DNA from: Mangrovivirga halotolerans
Lineage (GTDB): Bacteria > Bacteroidota > Bacteroidia > Cytophagales > Cyclobacteriaceae
NCBI RefSeq assembly: GCF_026241165.1
Contig: NZ_JAPFQN010000014.1
Span: 1-64,000, forward strand
Direction: 5' to 3'
Length of the DNA: 64,000 nucleotides
Both the position numbers and the translations under genes were made by a program. A model generated the notes under the pieces. It was not told where the DNA came from, did no database searches, and saw only the letters and a program-made list of their open reading frames with translations. The number at the start of each line of letters is the position of its first letter. Position 1 is the stretch's first letter. This document shows positions 26,973-35,892 of the stretch, one piece after another.

Positions 26973-28172
26973 TCAAAACTGATCTAGAATTTTATCAGAA
27001 ACTACATCGCCGATAGACAATGATGATGTCGCTGCTGGAGAAGGAGCATTACAAACATTCACAACTCCTTCAGACTCAAGAATTAAAAAATCATCTATCA
27101 AGCCACCATTTTTATCACAAGCCTGAGCCCTTACCCCTGCTCCACCCGGCATAAGGTCTTCCTCTTTTAGTTCGGGCATTAATTTTTGCAGTGCTTTCGT
27201 AAAGGCTGATTTACTAAACGATCGGTACATTTCTCCAAAACCAGTCTTCCAGTATTTTGATGCCACTTTTATAAATCCTGGCCAAGTCAAAGATTCCAGT
27301 AGTTCTGCAACATTAATGTCTGTCTTGGAATATCCTTCCCTTTCAAAAGCAAGAACAGCATTTGGCCCTGCTTCTATTCCACCATTAATCATCCTGGTAA
27401 AATGAACTCCTAAAAATGGGAAATTCGGATCAGGAACTGGATAAATGAGGTTCTTTACTAAATGATGTTTTTCTGGTTTAAGCTCATAATATTCACCTCG
27501 AAAGGGAATGATTTTAACATTCATTTTCTGTCCGGTCATTTTTGCGACCTTATCTGAATAAAGACCAGCACAGTTAACAATTACATTGGTTTTAAAGTCA
27601 CCCTTATTAGTGTTAAGAATTCTCTCCCCACCCTTTAATATTATATTTTCAACTTTTGCATTTAGATGAATTTCGCCACCATTCTTCTTAAATAATTCAG
27701 CATATTTATTTGCTACTTCCTTATAATCAATAATCCCTGTTTGAGGAACGTATAATCCCGCAATACCAGAAACATGCGGCTCATATTCTTTTAATTCACT
27801 TTCATTAAGTTTCAAAATTCCTTCCAGTCCATTTTTAGCACCTCGATCACGTAACACATCAAGCTGTGAAAGTTGAAATTCATCAGTTGCTACGACCACC
27901 TTACCACAAAGCTCGTATTTGATTTCATTTTGATCACAAAAGTCAAGAAGCATCTTATAGCCGCCAACACAATTTTTTGCTTTCAGACTGCCGGGTTTAT
28001 AATATAGCCCGGAATGGATCACTCCACTATTATTACCGGTTTGATGAAGGGCAAGCTGGTCTTCCTTTTCAAGGACAGCGATTTTTAGTCCTTTCTTTTT
28101 AATACTCAACTGGTAAGCTGTTGCTAAACCTACTATTCCCCCACCGATAATTATAATGTCGTATTTATCCAT
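26973..28172 (-). CDS. lhgO: L-2-hydroxyglutarate oxidase (LhgO)
   Basis: 399 aa FAD-dependent oxidoreductase of the DAO family that oxidises L-2-hydroxyglutarate to 2-oxoglutarate. The N-terminal FAD-binding Rossmann motif GGGIVGLATA is intact. LEKEDQLALHQTGNNSGVIH, YYKPGSLKAKNC and the C-terminal GGAGVRAQACDKNG and NAPSPAATSSLSIGD strings are typical of LhgO. I chose the ATG at 28172; an ATG two codons upstream (28178) is possible, and 28205 is too early because a TATATTCG box, close to the -7 consensus, lies in between. Confidence 0.9.
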   Translation of the reverse strand: MDKYDIIIIGGGIVGLATAYQLSIKKKGLKIAVLEKEDQLALHQTGNNSGVIHSGLYYKPGSLKAKNCVGGYKMLLDFCDQNEIKYELCGKVVVATDEFQLSQLDVLRDRGAKNGLEGILKLNESELKEYEPHVSGIAGLYVPQTGIIDYKEVANKYAELFKKNGGEIHLNAKVENIILKGGERILNTNKGDFKTNVIVNCAGLYSDKVAKMTGQKMNVKIIPFRGEYYELKPEKHHLVKNLIYPVPDPNFPFLGVHFTRMINGGIEAGPNAVLAFEREGYSKTDINVAELLESLTWPGFIKVASKYWKTGFGEMYRSFSKSAFTKALQKLMPELKEEDLMPGGAGVRAQACDKNGGLIDDFLILESEGVVNVCNAPSPAATSSLSIGDVVSDKILDQF

Positions 28173-28267
28173 TCTCATTAAAATTTGTCGCGAATATACA
28201 CTCATTGGGACAGTCTTAAAAAAGTTGGTATAACTTTTGAATATCTATTAATAAACTTTCTACTGAT

Positions 28268-28669
28268 ATGAGAAGACAATTTTTTTTAATACCTGTACTT
28301 TTAATAGTGTTAATATCATCTTGTACTACCTACATTGAAGAACCTTACCTGGATTTAGAGGGTACATACAGAGTAGAAGAATACAGTTATTATTATGATG
28401 AATATTTTGGTTATTCTATTTATGTTGAACAGCCTTATTTAACTGGTCCGGATAATATTATTTACATAGAAAATTTTTATAATTCCGGTATAATCGTAGA
28501 AGCTTACCTGAATGGTTCAAGAATTTCAATTCCCTACCAGGAAATTGGTCACTTTGATATCGAAGGATCCGGATATTTAGATGGAGGGCACATCTATATC
28601 GATGCTACTGTATGGGAGCATACCAGCCATGTAGTTATCAGAGACGATATTGAAATAACAGCTTATTAA
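28268..28669 (+). CDS. Small lipoprotein of unknown function
   Basis: 133 aa with a lipoprotein signal ending LISSC (lipid-modified C19). The mature part is rich in Tyr and acidic residues (YSYYYDEYFGYSIY) and ends in several predicted beta-strands. I recognise no family. It should be anchored in the outer membrane facing the periplasm or the surface. Its stop codon overlaps the stop codon of the convergent M20 peptidase gene within four bases. Confidence 0.65.
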   Translation: MRRQFFLIPVLLIVLISSCTTYIEEPYLDLEGTYRVEEYSYYYDEYFGYSIYVEQPYLTGPDNIIYIENFYNSGIIVEAYLNGSRISIPYQEIGHFDIEGSGYLDGGHIYIDATVWEHTSHVVIRDDIEITAY

Positions 28670-30126
28670 TTAGCCATAACATTATAAAAAAAGGTCTTAG
28701 CTGAATTCAGGTTATCAATGCTGATCATTTCATTATTACCATGGATTCTTTCCAGATCCTGATTTTCTAAAACAAATGGCGAAAAGCGATATACGTTTTC
28801 AGCTATACCTTCATAATGCCTGCCATCAGTGCCTGCTATAACAAGGCCGGGAACAACAACGGTATTATCAAATGTTCCTGCAATTATCCTTGATAGTTCT
28901 ACGAAGGATTCACTTTGATGATTTGAGATTTTACTTGGGTTTTTAGCGAACTTATCTGACTTTTTGATTTTTACATTTGTATTAACAGTCACCTTATTGA
29001 GATAATTTTCAATACCCTTGATATTCTCACCGGGCAGGATTCTAAAGTTAATTGTTGCCTCCGCTTTAGCAGGAACAACATTGTCTTTAACTCCTGCATC
29101 AAGGATTGTTACTGCCGATGTTGTTCTCACCATTGCATTGCCTGATGGAATTTCTTCATAGGTAGATATCAAAAGATCATCAAAAAGCCAGGTATTTGCG
29201 AACACTAAGCGTTGAGGAAATGGCATTTCAGGACCCAAATATTCGATAAAAGCCCGTAATGGAACAGAAATCCTGGCCTTAAATGGCTCTTTTCTTATTT
29301 TATCTAATACCTCCGTTAATTGATTTATAGCATTATCTCTGGCGGGCATAGAAGAGTGCCCTGCTTCTGCCACAGCTTCCAAATGGTATGTTACATATCC
29401 TTTTTCTGCAATACCTACTATCGCTGTATTTTTATCCAGCCCGGGAACAATACCCTTTGTTACAATTGAACCTTCGTCAAGAGCCATTCTCAAATTGACT
29501 CCCTGATCTTTGAGGTAATTAGCAATTGCCTTTGCCCCATCATTACCTCCGATCTCTTCATCAAAACCAAAAGCTAAGTAAATAGTCCTTGTGGGGTTTT
29601 TCCCTTCAGACAATAAACTCTCTGCAGCTTCCAGAATTAAGAATGCCGACCCTTTATCATCAAGTGTTCCTCTTCCGTAGACAAATTTCTCATCATACTC
29701 ACCCGCAAAAGGTGGATGAACCCATTGATCTAACTGATTTTCCGCTAATGGCACAACATCAAGATGTGCTGCAAAAAGATCAGGTTTTAAGTTTTTATTC
29801 TGACCATCAACCTTTATTAGGATACCCGAATTATTTATCACTTTGATCTCAGACTGGCTGGTTATTACAGGGTAATTTGCTTTAATCCATGGCAACAAAA
29901 GATCAAAATCTGAACTATCAGAAGTATTTCTACCTTCGTATGACACCGTTTTTAAACGTAAAAGTTTCGAAAGCTGTGCCAGATCTGTCTCTTCAACTGT
30001 TTTCCTTTCCACAGCCATTGCAACAGGCTGCTTTGAAGAAAACATGAAAGTTTTGATCAGCAACACCAATAAGGTGAAAACAAAAACTCCTAACAGAACG
30101 TAAAAAACTTTGACTCGTTTTCTCAT
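28666..30126 (-). CDS. M20-family metallopeptidase
   Basis: 486 aa from the ATG at 30126 (earlier in-frame starts lack a signal-anchor context). An N-terminal membrane anchor (about 7-29) is followed by the M20 catalytic domain. Zinc ligands and catalytic residues are present: H121 in AAHLDVVPL, D156 in GRGTLDDKG, E190/E191 in FGFDEEIGGNDG, and a C-terminal His in GTDGRHYEG. A dimerisation domain lies between. The overall form resembles carboxypeptidase S-type M20 enzymes (PM20D1/CPS1). Divergent from the PIG-L deacetylase gene. Confidence 0.87.
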   Translation of the reverse strand: MRKRVKVFYVLLGVFVFTLLVLLIKTFMFSSKQPVAMAVERKTVEETDLAQLSKLLRLKTVSYEGRNTSDSSDFDLLLPWIKANYPVITSQSEIKVINNSGILIKVDGQNKNLKPDLFAAHLDVVPLAENQLDQWVHPPFAGEYDEKFVYGRGTLDDKGSAFLILEAAESLLSEGKNPTRTIYLAFGFDEEIGGNDGAKAIANYLKDQGVNLRMALDEGSIVTKGIVPGLDKNTAIVGIAEKGYVTYHLEAVAEAGHSSMPARDNAINQLTEVLDKIRKEPFKARISVPLRAFIEYLGPEMPFPQRLVFANTWLFDDLLISTYEEIPSGNAMVRTTSAVTILDAGVKDNVVPAKAEATINFRILPGENIKGIENYLNKVTVNTNVKIKKSDKFAKNPSKISNHQSESFVELSRIIAGTFDNTVVVPGLVIAGTDGRHYEGIAENVYRFSPFVLENQDLERIHGNNEMISIDNLNSAKTFFYNVMAN

Positions 30127-30201
30127 GAATATAGTTTTATAAGAATTCCCAATAATAATCAAGGTTTGGTAAATTACAAACTTCAAACTCAACAGATAGA
30201 A

Positions 30202-32709
30202 ATGAATAAACTGTTTTTACTTTTTTTATTTACCTCAATTATATTCTCAACATTATCAGCTCAGGAAGAACATATAATATCTCCTCCCCCTTCATCTGTA
30301 ATTGCTGATGAAATAAAAGGATTAAAATCTTTTGTCAGGGTATTATATGTTGCAGCACATCCTGATGATGAAAACACCAGGTTAATCACCTATTTTGCCC
30401 GATTTAAACATTTTGAAACCGGGTATTTATCCATGACCCGTGGTGATGGCGGACAAAACCTAATCGGATCAGAAATCAGGGATGGCCTTGGATTGATTAG
30501 AACTCAGGAACTTATCGCTGCAAGAAAAATCGATGGAGGAAATCAATTCTTCACATCAGCCAATGATTTCGGATATTCGAAAAACCCTACTGAAACGTTT
30601 AATAAATGGAATAGAGAAAAGGTACTCGGGGACGCTGTATACGTCATCCGTAAATTTCGTCCGGATATAATTATTACCCGGTTTCCTGAAATACCTGGAA
30701 TTACACATGGCCATCATACAGCCAGTGCCATAATAGCCAGAGAAGCCTTTGATCTGGCCAGTGATCCAACTGCTTATCCAGAGCAACTGGATCATGTTAA
30801 AACATGGCAGCCTAAAAAGATATATTGGAACACCAGCCCATGGTTTTACAGGGGGCGTGATGAATCATTTGACACGACTAACCTCGTGAAACTAAACGTT
30901 GGGCATTACCTGCCTTCGATGGGTGAATCAATCGAGGAAGTTGCGGGAAGAAGCCGAAGCATGCATAAATCACAAGGATTCGGATCTTCAGGATCAAGAG
31001 GAGAATCTTTTGAATGGCTCGTTCCTGTTAAAACTGTTGCAGGTTCCGAAAAAGATTTTTATTCTGGAATAAATACATCCTGGGCTCAAATGGGAGCTCC
31101 TGGTATTGAAAAGAGCATTGATAAGATCATCTCCAATTTCAATCCTTTAAGACCTGAAAGTTCTGTTGAAGATCTTGTAAAGCTTAAGAATGAGATAAGA
31201 AAGACAGATCTTAAAAATGAAAAAATTAAAACTAAGCTCAGTCAGATAGACGAACTAATTGTAAAATGCCTGGGATTATATATAGGTCTGCATTCCGACC
31301 AGCCTTATTATTCCCCGGGTGATACGGTTAAAATTAATTTCGAAGCAGTAAACAGATCTGATATTGGTTTAAGAATTTCGAAGATCAACATTCCAGGCAC
31401 GGATGTTAGCAGAAACGGTGCTTTAAATCCAAACAAACCATTTGAGTTTAGTACTGATTTGGTCTTACCTCCTAATATAGATTTTACAGACCCATATTGG
31501 TTAAATGGAAATCAGACTGATGCCAACTTTGATGTAACAAGTTTCTCATTGATAGGTAATGCAGAAAATGATCCTGTATACCAGGCAGAAATAACTCTGG
31601 ATGTATATAATGAAATAGTAAAGCTAGAATTAACTCTCACCTACCATACAACTGACAGAGTAAAAGGAAAGGTGGTCCAGCCAATGCATATTATTCCTGA
31701 GATCAGCATTGAGCCACTGCAAAAAGTTCTTGTTCTTCCGGTAAACAAAAAGAAAAGTATAATCGTAACGCTAACTTCTGATTCACCATTACCATCAGGG
31801 GAATTAACAATTAATCTTCCTGAAGGAATCAAATGTGAAAACAAGAAAATTAAGTATGAAGGAGATGGAGTAGAAAGGGTAAGAAGCTTTGAATTTCATA
31901 TTTCCGCTGAAAAGGCAACAAAATTTGAGGAAAACAATGTCTCATTTGAGTTCATAACAAATGAATCCCGGTTTGATCAATATACTGTATTTATTGAATA
32001 TGACCACATTCCAAATCAGATTGATGTCAGAGCCTCTGAAATGACGGTCTCCGCAGTAGACATTAATATACCAAAAGTTAAAGTCGGGTATATTATGGGT
32101 GCGGGTGATGATGTTCCAAACTTATTAACTGATGTTGGCATGTATGTTGATCAAATAAGTGTAGATGACCTGAATGGAGGGAAAAACATTGATTACGATG
32201 TTATTATTTTGGGCATCAGAGCCTTAAACACAAACGCTGAATTAGCCAGGTCTATGGATAAATTATACAATTTTGTCTACAATGGAGGAACTGTAATAGT
32301 ACAGTATAATACGTCATATGGATTAAATGTAGAAAATCCGGGACCCTACCCTATCAGTATATCTAGAGGTAGAGTGACTGATGAAAATTCTGATGTCAAA
32401 ATTTTAAATAAAGATCACATTGCTTTAAATCTCCCAAACAAAATCACAGAAGATGATTTTAAAAACTGGGTTCAGGAGCGTGGTTTGTATTTCCCTGCCA
32501 CATGGGATGACAACTACACTCCCCTGTTAAGCATCAAGGATATTAATGAAGACCCTCTTAAAGGCAGTCTTCTAGTAGCTGAATACGGGGAAGGGTATTA
32601 TGTGTATACCGGTCTATCCTTTTTCAGGGAATTACCGGCTGGAGTACCTGGAGCTTATCGATTACTTATTAATCTGATCAGTCTAAGTCATTCATCGGAA
32701 AAACCTTAA
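30202..32709 (+). CDS. Exported PIG-L family deacetylase with C-terminal extension
   Basis: 835 aa from the ATG at 30202, which begins a clean signal peptide (about 1-20). The LmbE/PIG-L zinc site AAHPDDEN (H53, D55, D56, E57) and the second motif THGHHTASA are intact, so N-deacetylation of an amino-sugar or related substrate is likely. After the enzyme domain (about 45-290) come beta-sandwich regions and a C-terminal Rossmann-like domain (about 625-835; VGYIMGAGDDVP, YDVIILGIRALN) like glutamine-amidotransferase-fold ThuA relatives. Such large exported PIG-L proteins are common in Bacteroidota. A shared terminator follows. Confidence 0.82.
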   Translation: MNKLFLLFLFTSIIFSTLSAQEEHIISPPPSSVIADEIKGLKSFVRVLYVAAHPDDENTRLITYFARFKHFETGYLSMTRGDGGQNLIGSEIRDGLGLIRTQELIAARKIDGGNQFFTSANDFGYSKNPTETFNKWNREKVLGDAVYVIRKFRPDIIITRFPEIPGITHGHHTASAIIAREAFDLASDPTAYPEQLDHVKTWQPKKIYWNTSPWFYRGRDESFDTTNLVKLNVGHYLPSMGESIEEVAGRSRSMHKSQGFGSSGSRGESFEWLVPVKTVAGSEKDFYSGINTSWAQMGAPGIEKSIDKIISNFNPLRPESSVEDLVKLKNEIRKTDLKNEKIKTKLSQIDELIVKCLGLYIGLHSDQPYYSPGDTVKINFEAVNRSDIGLRISKINIPGTDVSRNGALNPNKPFEFSTDLVLPPNIDFTDPYWLNGNQTDANFDVTSFSLIGNAENDPVYQAEITLDVYNEIVKLELTLTYHTTDRVKGKVVQPMHIIPEISIEPLQKVLVLPVNKKKSIIVTLTSDSPLPSGELTINLPEGIKCENKKIKYEGDGVERVRSFEFHISAEKATKFEENNVSFEFITNESRFDQYTVFIEYDHIPNQIDVRASEMTVSAVDINIPKVKVGYIMGAGDDVPNLLTDVGMYVDQISVDDLNGGKNIDYDVIILGIRALNTNAELARSMDKLYNFVYNGGTVIVQYNTSYGLNVENPGPYPISISRGRVTDENSDVKILNKDHIALNLPNKITEDDFKNWVQERGLYFPATWDDNYTPLLSIKDINEDPLKGSLLVAEYGEGYYVYTGLSFFRELPAGVPGAYRLLINLISLSHSSEKP

Positions 32710-32713
32710 AAAT

Positions 32714-32743
32714 AAAAAGGGGAGCAAAAAACTCCCCTTTTTT
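32714..32743. terminator. Bidirectional terminator
   Basis: Stem AAAAAGGGGAG with CTCCCCTTTTT around a short A-rich loop gives U-tracts on both strands. It serves the PIG-L gene and, on the minus strand, the GAF gene whose TAA lies at its edge. Confidence 0.85.
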
Positions 32744-34103
32744 ATTTTTCTAATTGTAATTGCCTTTTCAAGTCTTCGATTTCCTGTAAATAACGTTTTT
32801 CTTTTCTTAACATTTCTTCTTGTGTAGCAGCAAGTTCTTCCATATTCTGCCTCATCTCTTCTTCCTGGGCTTTCATTTCTTCTTCCTGCTGTCTGGCCTG
32901 TTCAAGTAACTCTTTATTAGATTCGTTGATCTTGATATCTTTTAAACTGGAAGCAATGGACTCTCCTAGTTTTTTCACAAAACTGATCTGATGTTCATCA
33001 AAATCTTTAAATGAAGCTATTTCCAGGATACCTTCAACCTGCTCGTTAAAGATCATTGGTACAATAAGTAATGTTTTTGGAGTAGCCTCACCTAAGCCTG
33101 AAGTGATTCTGACGTAATTTTGTGGTATCTCTTTCAAATGTATTACATCTTGTTCGATGTAAGCCTGACCAATCAATCCCTGCCCGGGATAGATTTGTTT
33201 TTCTTCAAACTTTTTCCTGTTATAGGCATAGGTTGCATAAAGGTTCAGCACAGAACCATCGGTATCTATCAGGTACATACTCCCCTGATTTGCTTCCATA
33301 TACTCCACCAAAAAAGCCATAATATTGTCACAAAGACTTTTTAAACTATCATATCCCCTTAGCAATTCTGTTACCTGAGCTAACCCCTGCACAGCCCATT
33401 GCTGTTTTTTTTCATTTTGCCTTACGAGTTCAACTTCCCTCAGATTTTCTTTTGCTTGCTTTTCGGATTCTTCCATTTTTCTGGCTATGTCTTTGCTTTC
33501 CTCAATGTAGTAAGAAGATCTTTCTTCAGACATTTTATTTTCCAGAAGCAGCACCATAATTATACCTACTGCAAAAACCACGGAAATTAAAATAGCAACT
33601 CGAGTAAGGTTTCCCTTTTGTAATTCAGTCCTGTCTAATTCGATCTCAAGAAGATCATTTATAAAATCAAATCCCAAAATCATTAAAATAGCTAAGCCAC
33701 CACAGGTAAATAAATAAGCTTTTTCTCTTATATCAAATACAATAAAGGGAATGAATAGAAAAGCTAAAGATAACATAGCCATACCGACCATGGGTGGGTT
33801 TCCGGATTCAACTATGAATGCCCCTTCGCTAATTGCTAGAGATATTGGAACTAATGAAATAATTATTCGACTTATATATATTAAACCAAATCGATTTAAT
33901 ACCAGCGCTAACAGAGAAAGAAAAAAACCGGCAATAGGAATTCCGATGGTTGGCTTTAGAGTATTTTGAGAAATAATTATAAAAGGCAACGACACAAAAA
34001 AAGCCAGTATAAGTGCAGTAATATTAGACTGGTAAATTTTTCTTTTTAAAAACCTGGGCTGATCTGGCTTTATTCCCCACTTTAATATGTCCTTAAATTT
34101 CAT
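32742..34103 (-). CDS. Membrane GAF-coiled-coil sensor without output domain
   Basis: 453 aa from the ATG at 34103 (a TTG nine nt upstream is less likely). Six or so N-terminal membrane segments (about 25-200) are followed by a coiled coil, a GAF domain (about 240-385; GQGLIGQAY, EGILEIASF) and a C-terminal coiled coil very rich in Glu, Gln and Met (EEEMRQNMEELAATQEEM). No kinase, cyclase or receiver domain follows, so the signal must pass by protein contact. The EEMRQNMEEL pattern occurs in many Cytophagales sensor proteins with methyl-accepting-like helices. Single-gene unit. Confidence 0.8.
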   Translation of the reverse strand: MKFKDILKWGIKPDQPRFLKRKIYQSNITALILAFFVSLPFIIISQNTLKPTIGIPIAGFFLSLLALVLNRFGLIYISRIIISLVPISLAISEGAFIVESGNPPMVGMAMLSLAFLFIPFIVFDIREKAYLFTCGGLAILMILGFDFINDLLEIELDRTELQKGNLTRVAILISVVFAVGIIMVLLLENKMSEERSSYYIEESKDIARKMEESEKQAKENLREVELVRQNEKKQQWAVQGLAQVTELLRGYDSLKSLCDNIMAFLVEYMEANQGSMYLIDTDGSVLNLYATYAYNRKKFEEKQIYPGQGLIGQAYIEQDVIHLKEIPQNYVRITSGLGEATPKTLLIVPMIFNEQVEGILEIASFKDFDEHQISFVKKLGESIASSLKDIKINESNKELLEQARQQEEEMKAQEEEMRQNMEELAATQEEMLRKEKRYLQEIEDLKRQLQLEK

Positions 34104-34190
34104 TTTGTCCAAAAAATTATAATCTTAGCAACCTCAATAAAAATATTATTTACCAATATATAAATAAAGATCATTTAAACCATATTTTTT

Positions 34191-35684
34191 ATGTCTCAAA
34201 AAGAGGAATTCAGTAATCGGTGGGGAATTATTTTAGCTGCCCTGGCTATGGCTGTCGGTGCAGGAAACTTATGGAGGTTCCCCAGATTAGCGGGAGAGTA
34301 CGGCGGTGCCTTCATCATTTTATGGATGGTGTTTTTGTTTATTTGGTCAATTCCGATTCTACTTACTGAATTCAGTATCGGGAAAAAGTTTAAGCGATCA
34401 GTAATTGGATCGTATAGTGAATTTGCTGGTTCTAAATTTGCCTGGATGGGTTATTTCATAACTCTATGCACACTGGGTATAGCTTTTTATTATTCAGTGG
34501 TAACTGCATGGAGTTTGCAGTACCTGGGATTCTCTATTGAATATACACTTAAGTATTTCCAGGGAGCAGATCTGGCAAGTATCGGTACTCAAGAACAACT
34601 TACTAGTTATTGGGATAATATTGCAAACGGTAATTTTAAAACAGTTGGACTCCACCTATTAGCACTGGCTTTTGCCGTTTTCGTTTTGACAAAAGGAGTA
34701 AAAAACGGGCTTGAAAAAGCAAATAAAATATTGATCCCAACTCTTTTTATTTTGTTAATAGTAATTTCTGTTATCGCATTAAATATTGATGGCGGAGAGG
34801 TTGGACTAAAATATATGTTTGGTGTCGATGCCAAGCATTTTTCAAATCCAAAAGTCTGGATTGAGGCATTATCTCAGAGTGCCTGGTCAACAGGTGCTGG
34901 TTGGGGCCTTATCATGACCCTTTCTGCTTATTCAAGAAAGAAAGAAGATGTGACTCTCAACATAATAATGAGTTCGATTGGAAATAACATTGCATCGATA
35001 TTGGCAGGTATAGCTATTATTCCATCTGTTTTTGCATTGAGTGCGTCGGAAGCTAATGCGTTGGAATACCTCCAAAGTGGTAACCAGGCATTAACCTTTA
35101 CGATAATCCCGAAATTATTCTTTTCAATCCCGGGTGGGCCTGTATTATGTGTGATTTTCTTTGGCGCATTTTTCCTGGCTGCATTTAGTAGTCTGCTTCC
35201 AATGATCGAATTATTTATCAAAACTTTAACCGATCTGGGAATATTCAGAAAAAAAGCTGTAATCATTGCGGCGATATGCTGTGCAATATTTGGATTCCCA
35301 AGTGCCTGGTCGTTAGATATATTTAATAATCAGGATTGGGTTTGGGGAGTAGGTTTAGTGGTCAGCGGACTATTTATAATTTTCCCAGCTTTAAGGATCG
35401 GAGTTAAGAAAATAAAAGATGAAATGATTGATCCTGATTCAGACTTAAGATTACCTGATCTTTATTACGCCATATCTATGTATGTAAATATTGCATTTGG
35501 AATTGTTTTAATCTGGTGGTGGTTATCAAGAGGATACAGTCCGGAGCCTTGGTTTACTAAAGAAGGCATGTGGAATGTCTTTGATGTATACAGTAATGCA
35601 TCGGTAATAACCCAATGGCTGGTGGTAATAATCAGCGGATTGCTTTTAAATAATTATATAAATAAAAAATTCAAAACTCTTTAA
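34191..35684 (+). CDS. Neurotransmitter:sodium symporter (NSS/SNF family)
   Basis: 497 aa with about 12 membrane segments and a LeuT-fold signature. The first segment (MAVGAGNLWRFPRLAGEYGGAF) carries the unwound GAGNLWRFP motif that binds sodium and substrate, and the sixth region (SQSAWSTGAGWGLIMTLSAY) is also typical. It imports an amino acid or related amine using sodium; the exact substrate cannot be predicted. Its own terminator follows, and no other transport component is adjacent. Confidence 0.92.
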   Translation: MSQKEEFSNRWGIILAALAMAVGAGNLWRFPRLAGEYGGAFIILWMVFLFIWSIPILLTEFSIGKKFKRSVIGSYSEFAGSKFAWMGYFITLCTLGIAFYYSVVTAWSLQYLGFSIEYTLKYFQGADLASIGTQEQLTSYWDNIANGNFKTVGLHLLALAFAVFVLTKGVKNGLEKANKILIPTLFILLIVISVIALNIDGGEVGLKYMFGVDAKHFSNPKVWIEALSQSAWSTGAGWGLIMTLSAYSRKKEDVTLNIIMSSIGNNIASILAGIAIIPSVFALSASEANALEYLQSGNQALTFTIIPKLFFSIPGGPVLCVIFFGAFFLAAFSSLLPMIELFIKTLTDLGIFRKKAVIIAAICCAIFGFPSAWSLDIFNNQDWVWGVGLVVSGLFIIFPALRIGVKKIKDEMIDPDSDLRLPDLYYAISMYVNIAFGIVLIWWWLSRGYSPEPWFTKEGMWNVFDVYSNASVITQWLVVIISGLLLNNYINKKFKTL

Positions 35685-35688
35685 TATA

Positions 35689-35718
35689 AAAGGCCTCTAA
35701 TCGGGGCCTTTACTTTTT
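35689..35718 (+). terminator. Terminator after NSS transporter gene
   Basis: Nine-bp stem AAAGGCCTC/GGGGCCTTT with one T-G pair, followed by a T-rich stretch, four nt after the stop. Confidence 0.75.
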
Positions 35719-35723
35719 GGACA

Positions 35724-35750
35724 TAAAAAAAGCCCGAATGAGCTCCGGGC
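35724..35750 (-). terminator. Minus-strand terminator of candidate small RNA
   Basis: On the minus strand GCCCGGA pairs with TTCGGGC (35750-35744 with 35738-35732, one G-T pair), loop GCTCA, then a run of seven Ts. The nearest minus-strand protein gene ends about 140 nt upstream. Confidence 0.75.
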
Positions 35751-35797
35751 ATCTTTTCAACCAGCTATGGAAAGAAAGATATACTTGATTCTACTTG
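35725..35797 (-). ncRNA. Candidate small non-coding RNA (about 73 nt)
   Basis: A transcript of about 73 nt is predicted from a promoter-terminator pair in an otherwise empty gap. A perfect TATATTTG box (35810-35803, minus) would start transcription near 35797, and a strong hairpin with U-run ends it near 35725. The body between has no open reading frame of useful length and contains a pyrimidine-rich stretch near 35770-35780 and a short loop region before the terminator. I do not recognise it as a known family. The end could instead be a read-through terminator for the 2OG-oxygenase gene, but the perfect internal promoter box argues for a separate RNA. Confidence 0.5.
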
Positions 35798-35802
35798 CAC
35801 TT

Positions 35803-35810
35803 CAAATATA
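35803..35810 (-). promoter_or_regulatory. -7 box of candidate small RNA
   Basis: Minus-strand TATATTTG, an exact TAnnTTTG match. About 20 nt upstream is a T-run rather than a clean TTTG, so the -33 element is weak. Confidence 0.45.
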
Positions 35811-35892
35811 TCAGATATTAATATATTTATAAAAAGTATTTAGATGAACGGTACATTTTATACGATGAGTGTACAATTTATTTACACGAACC

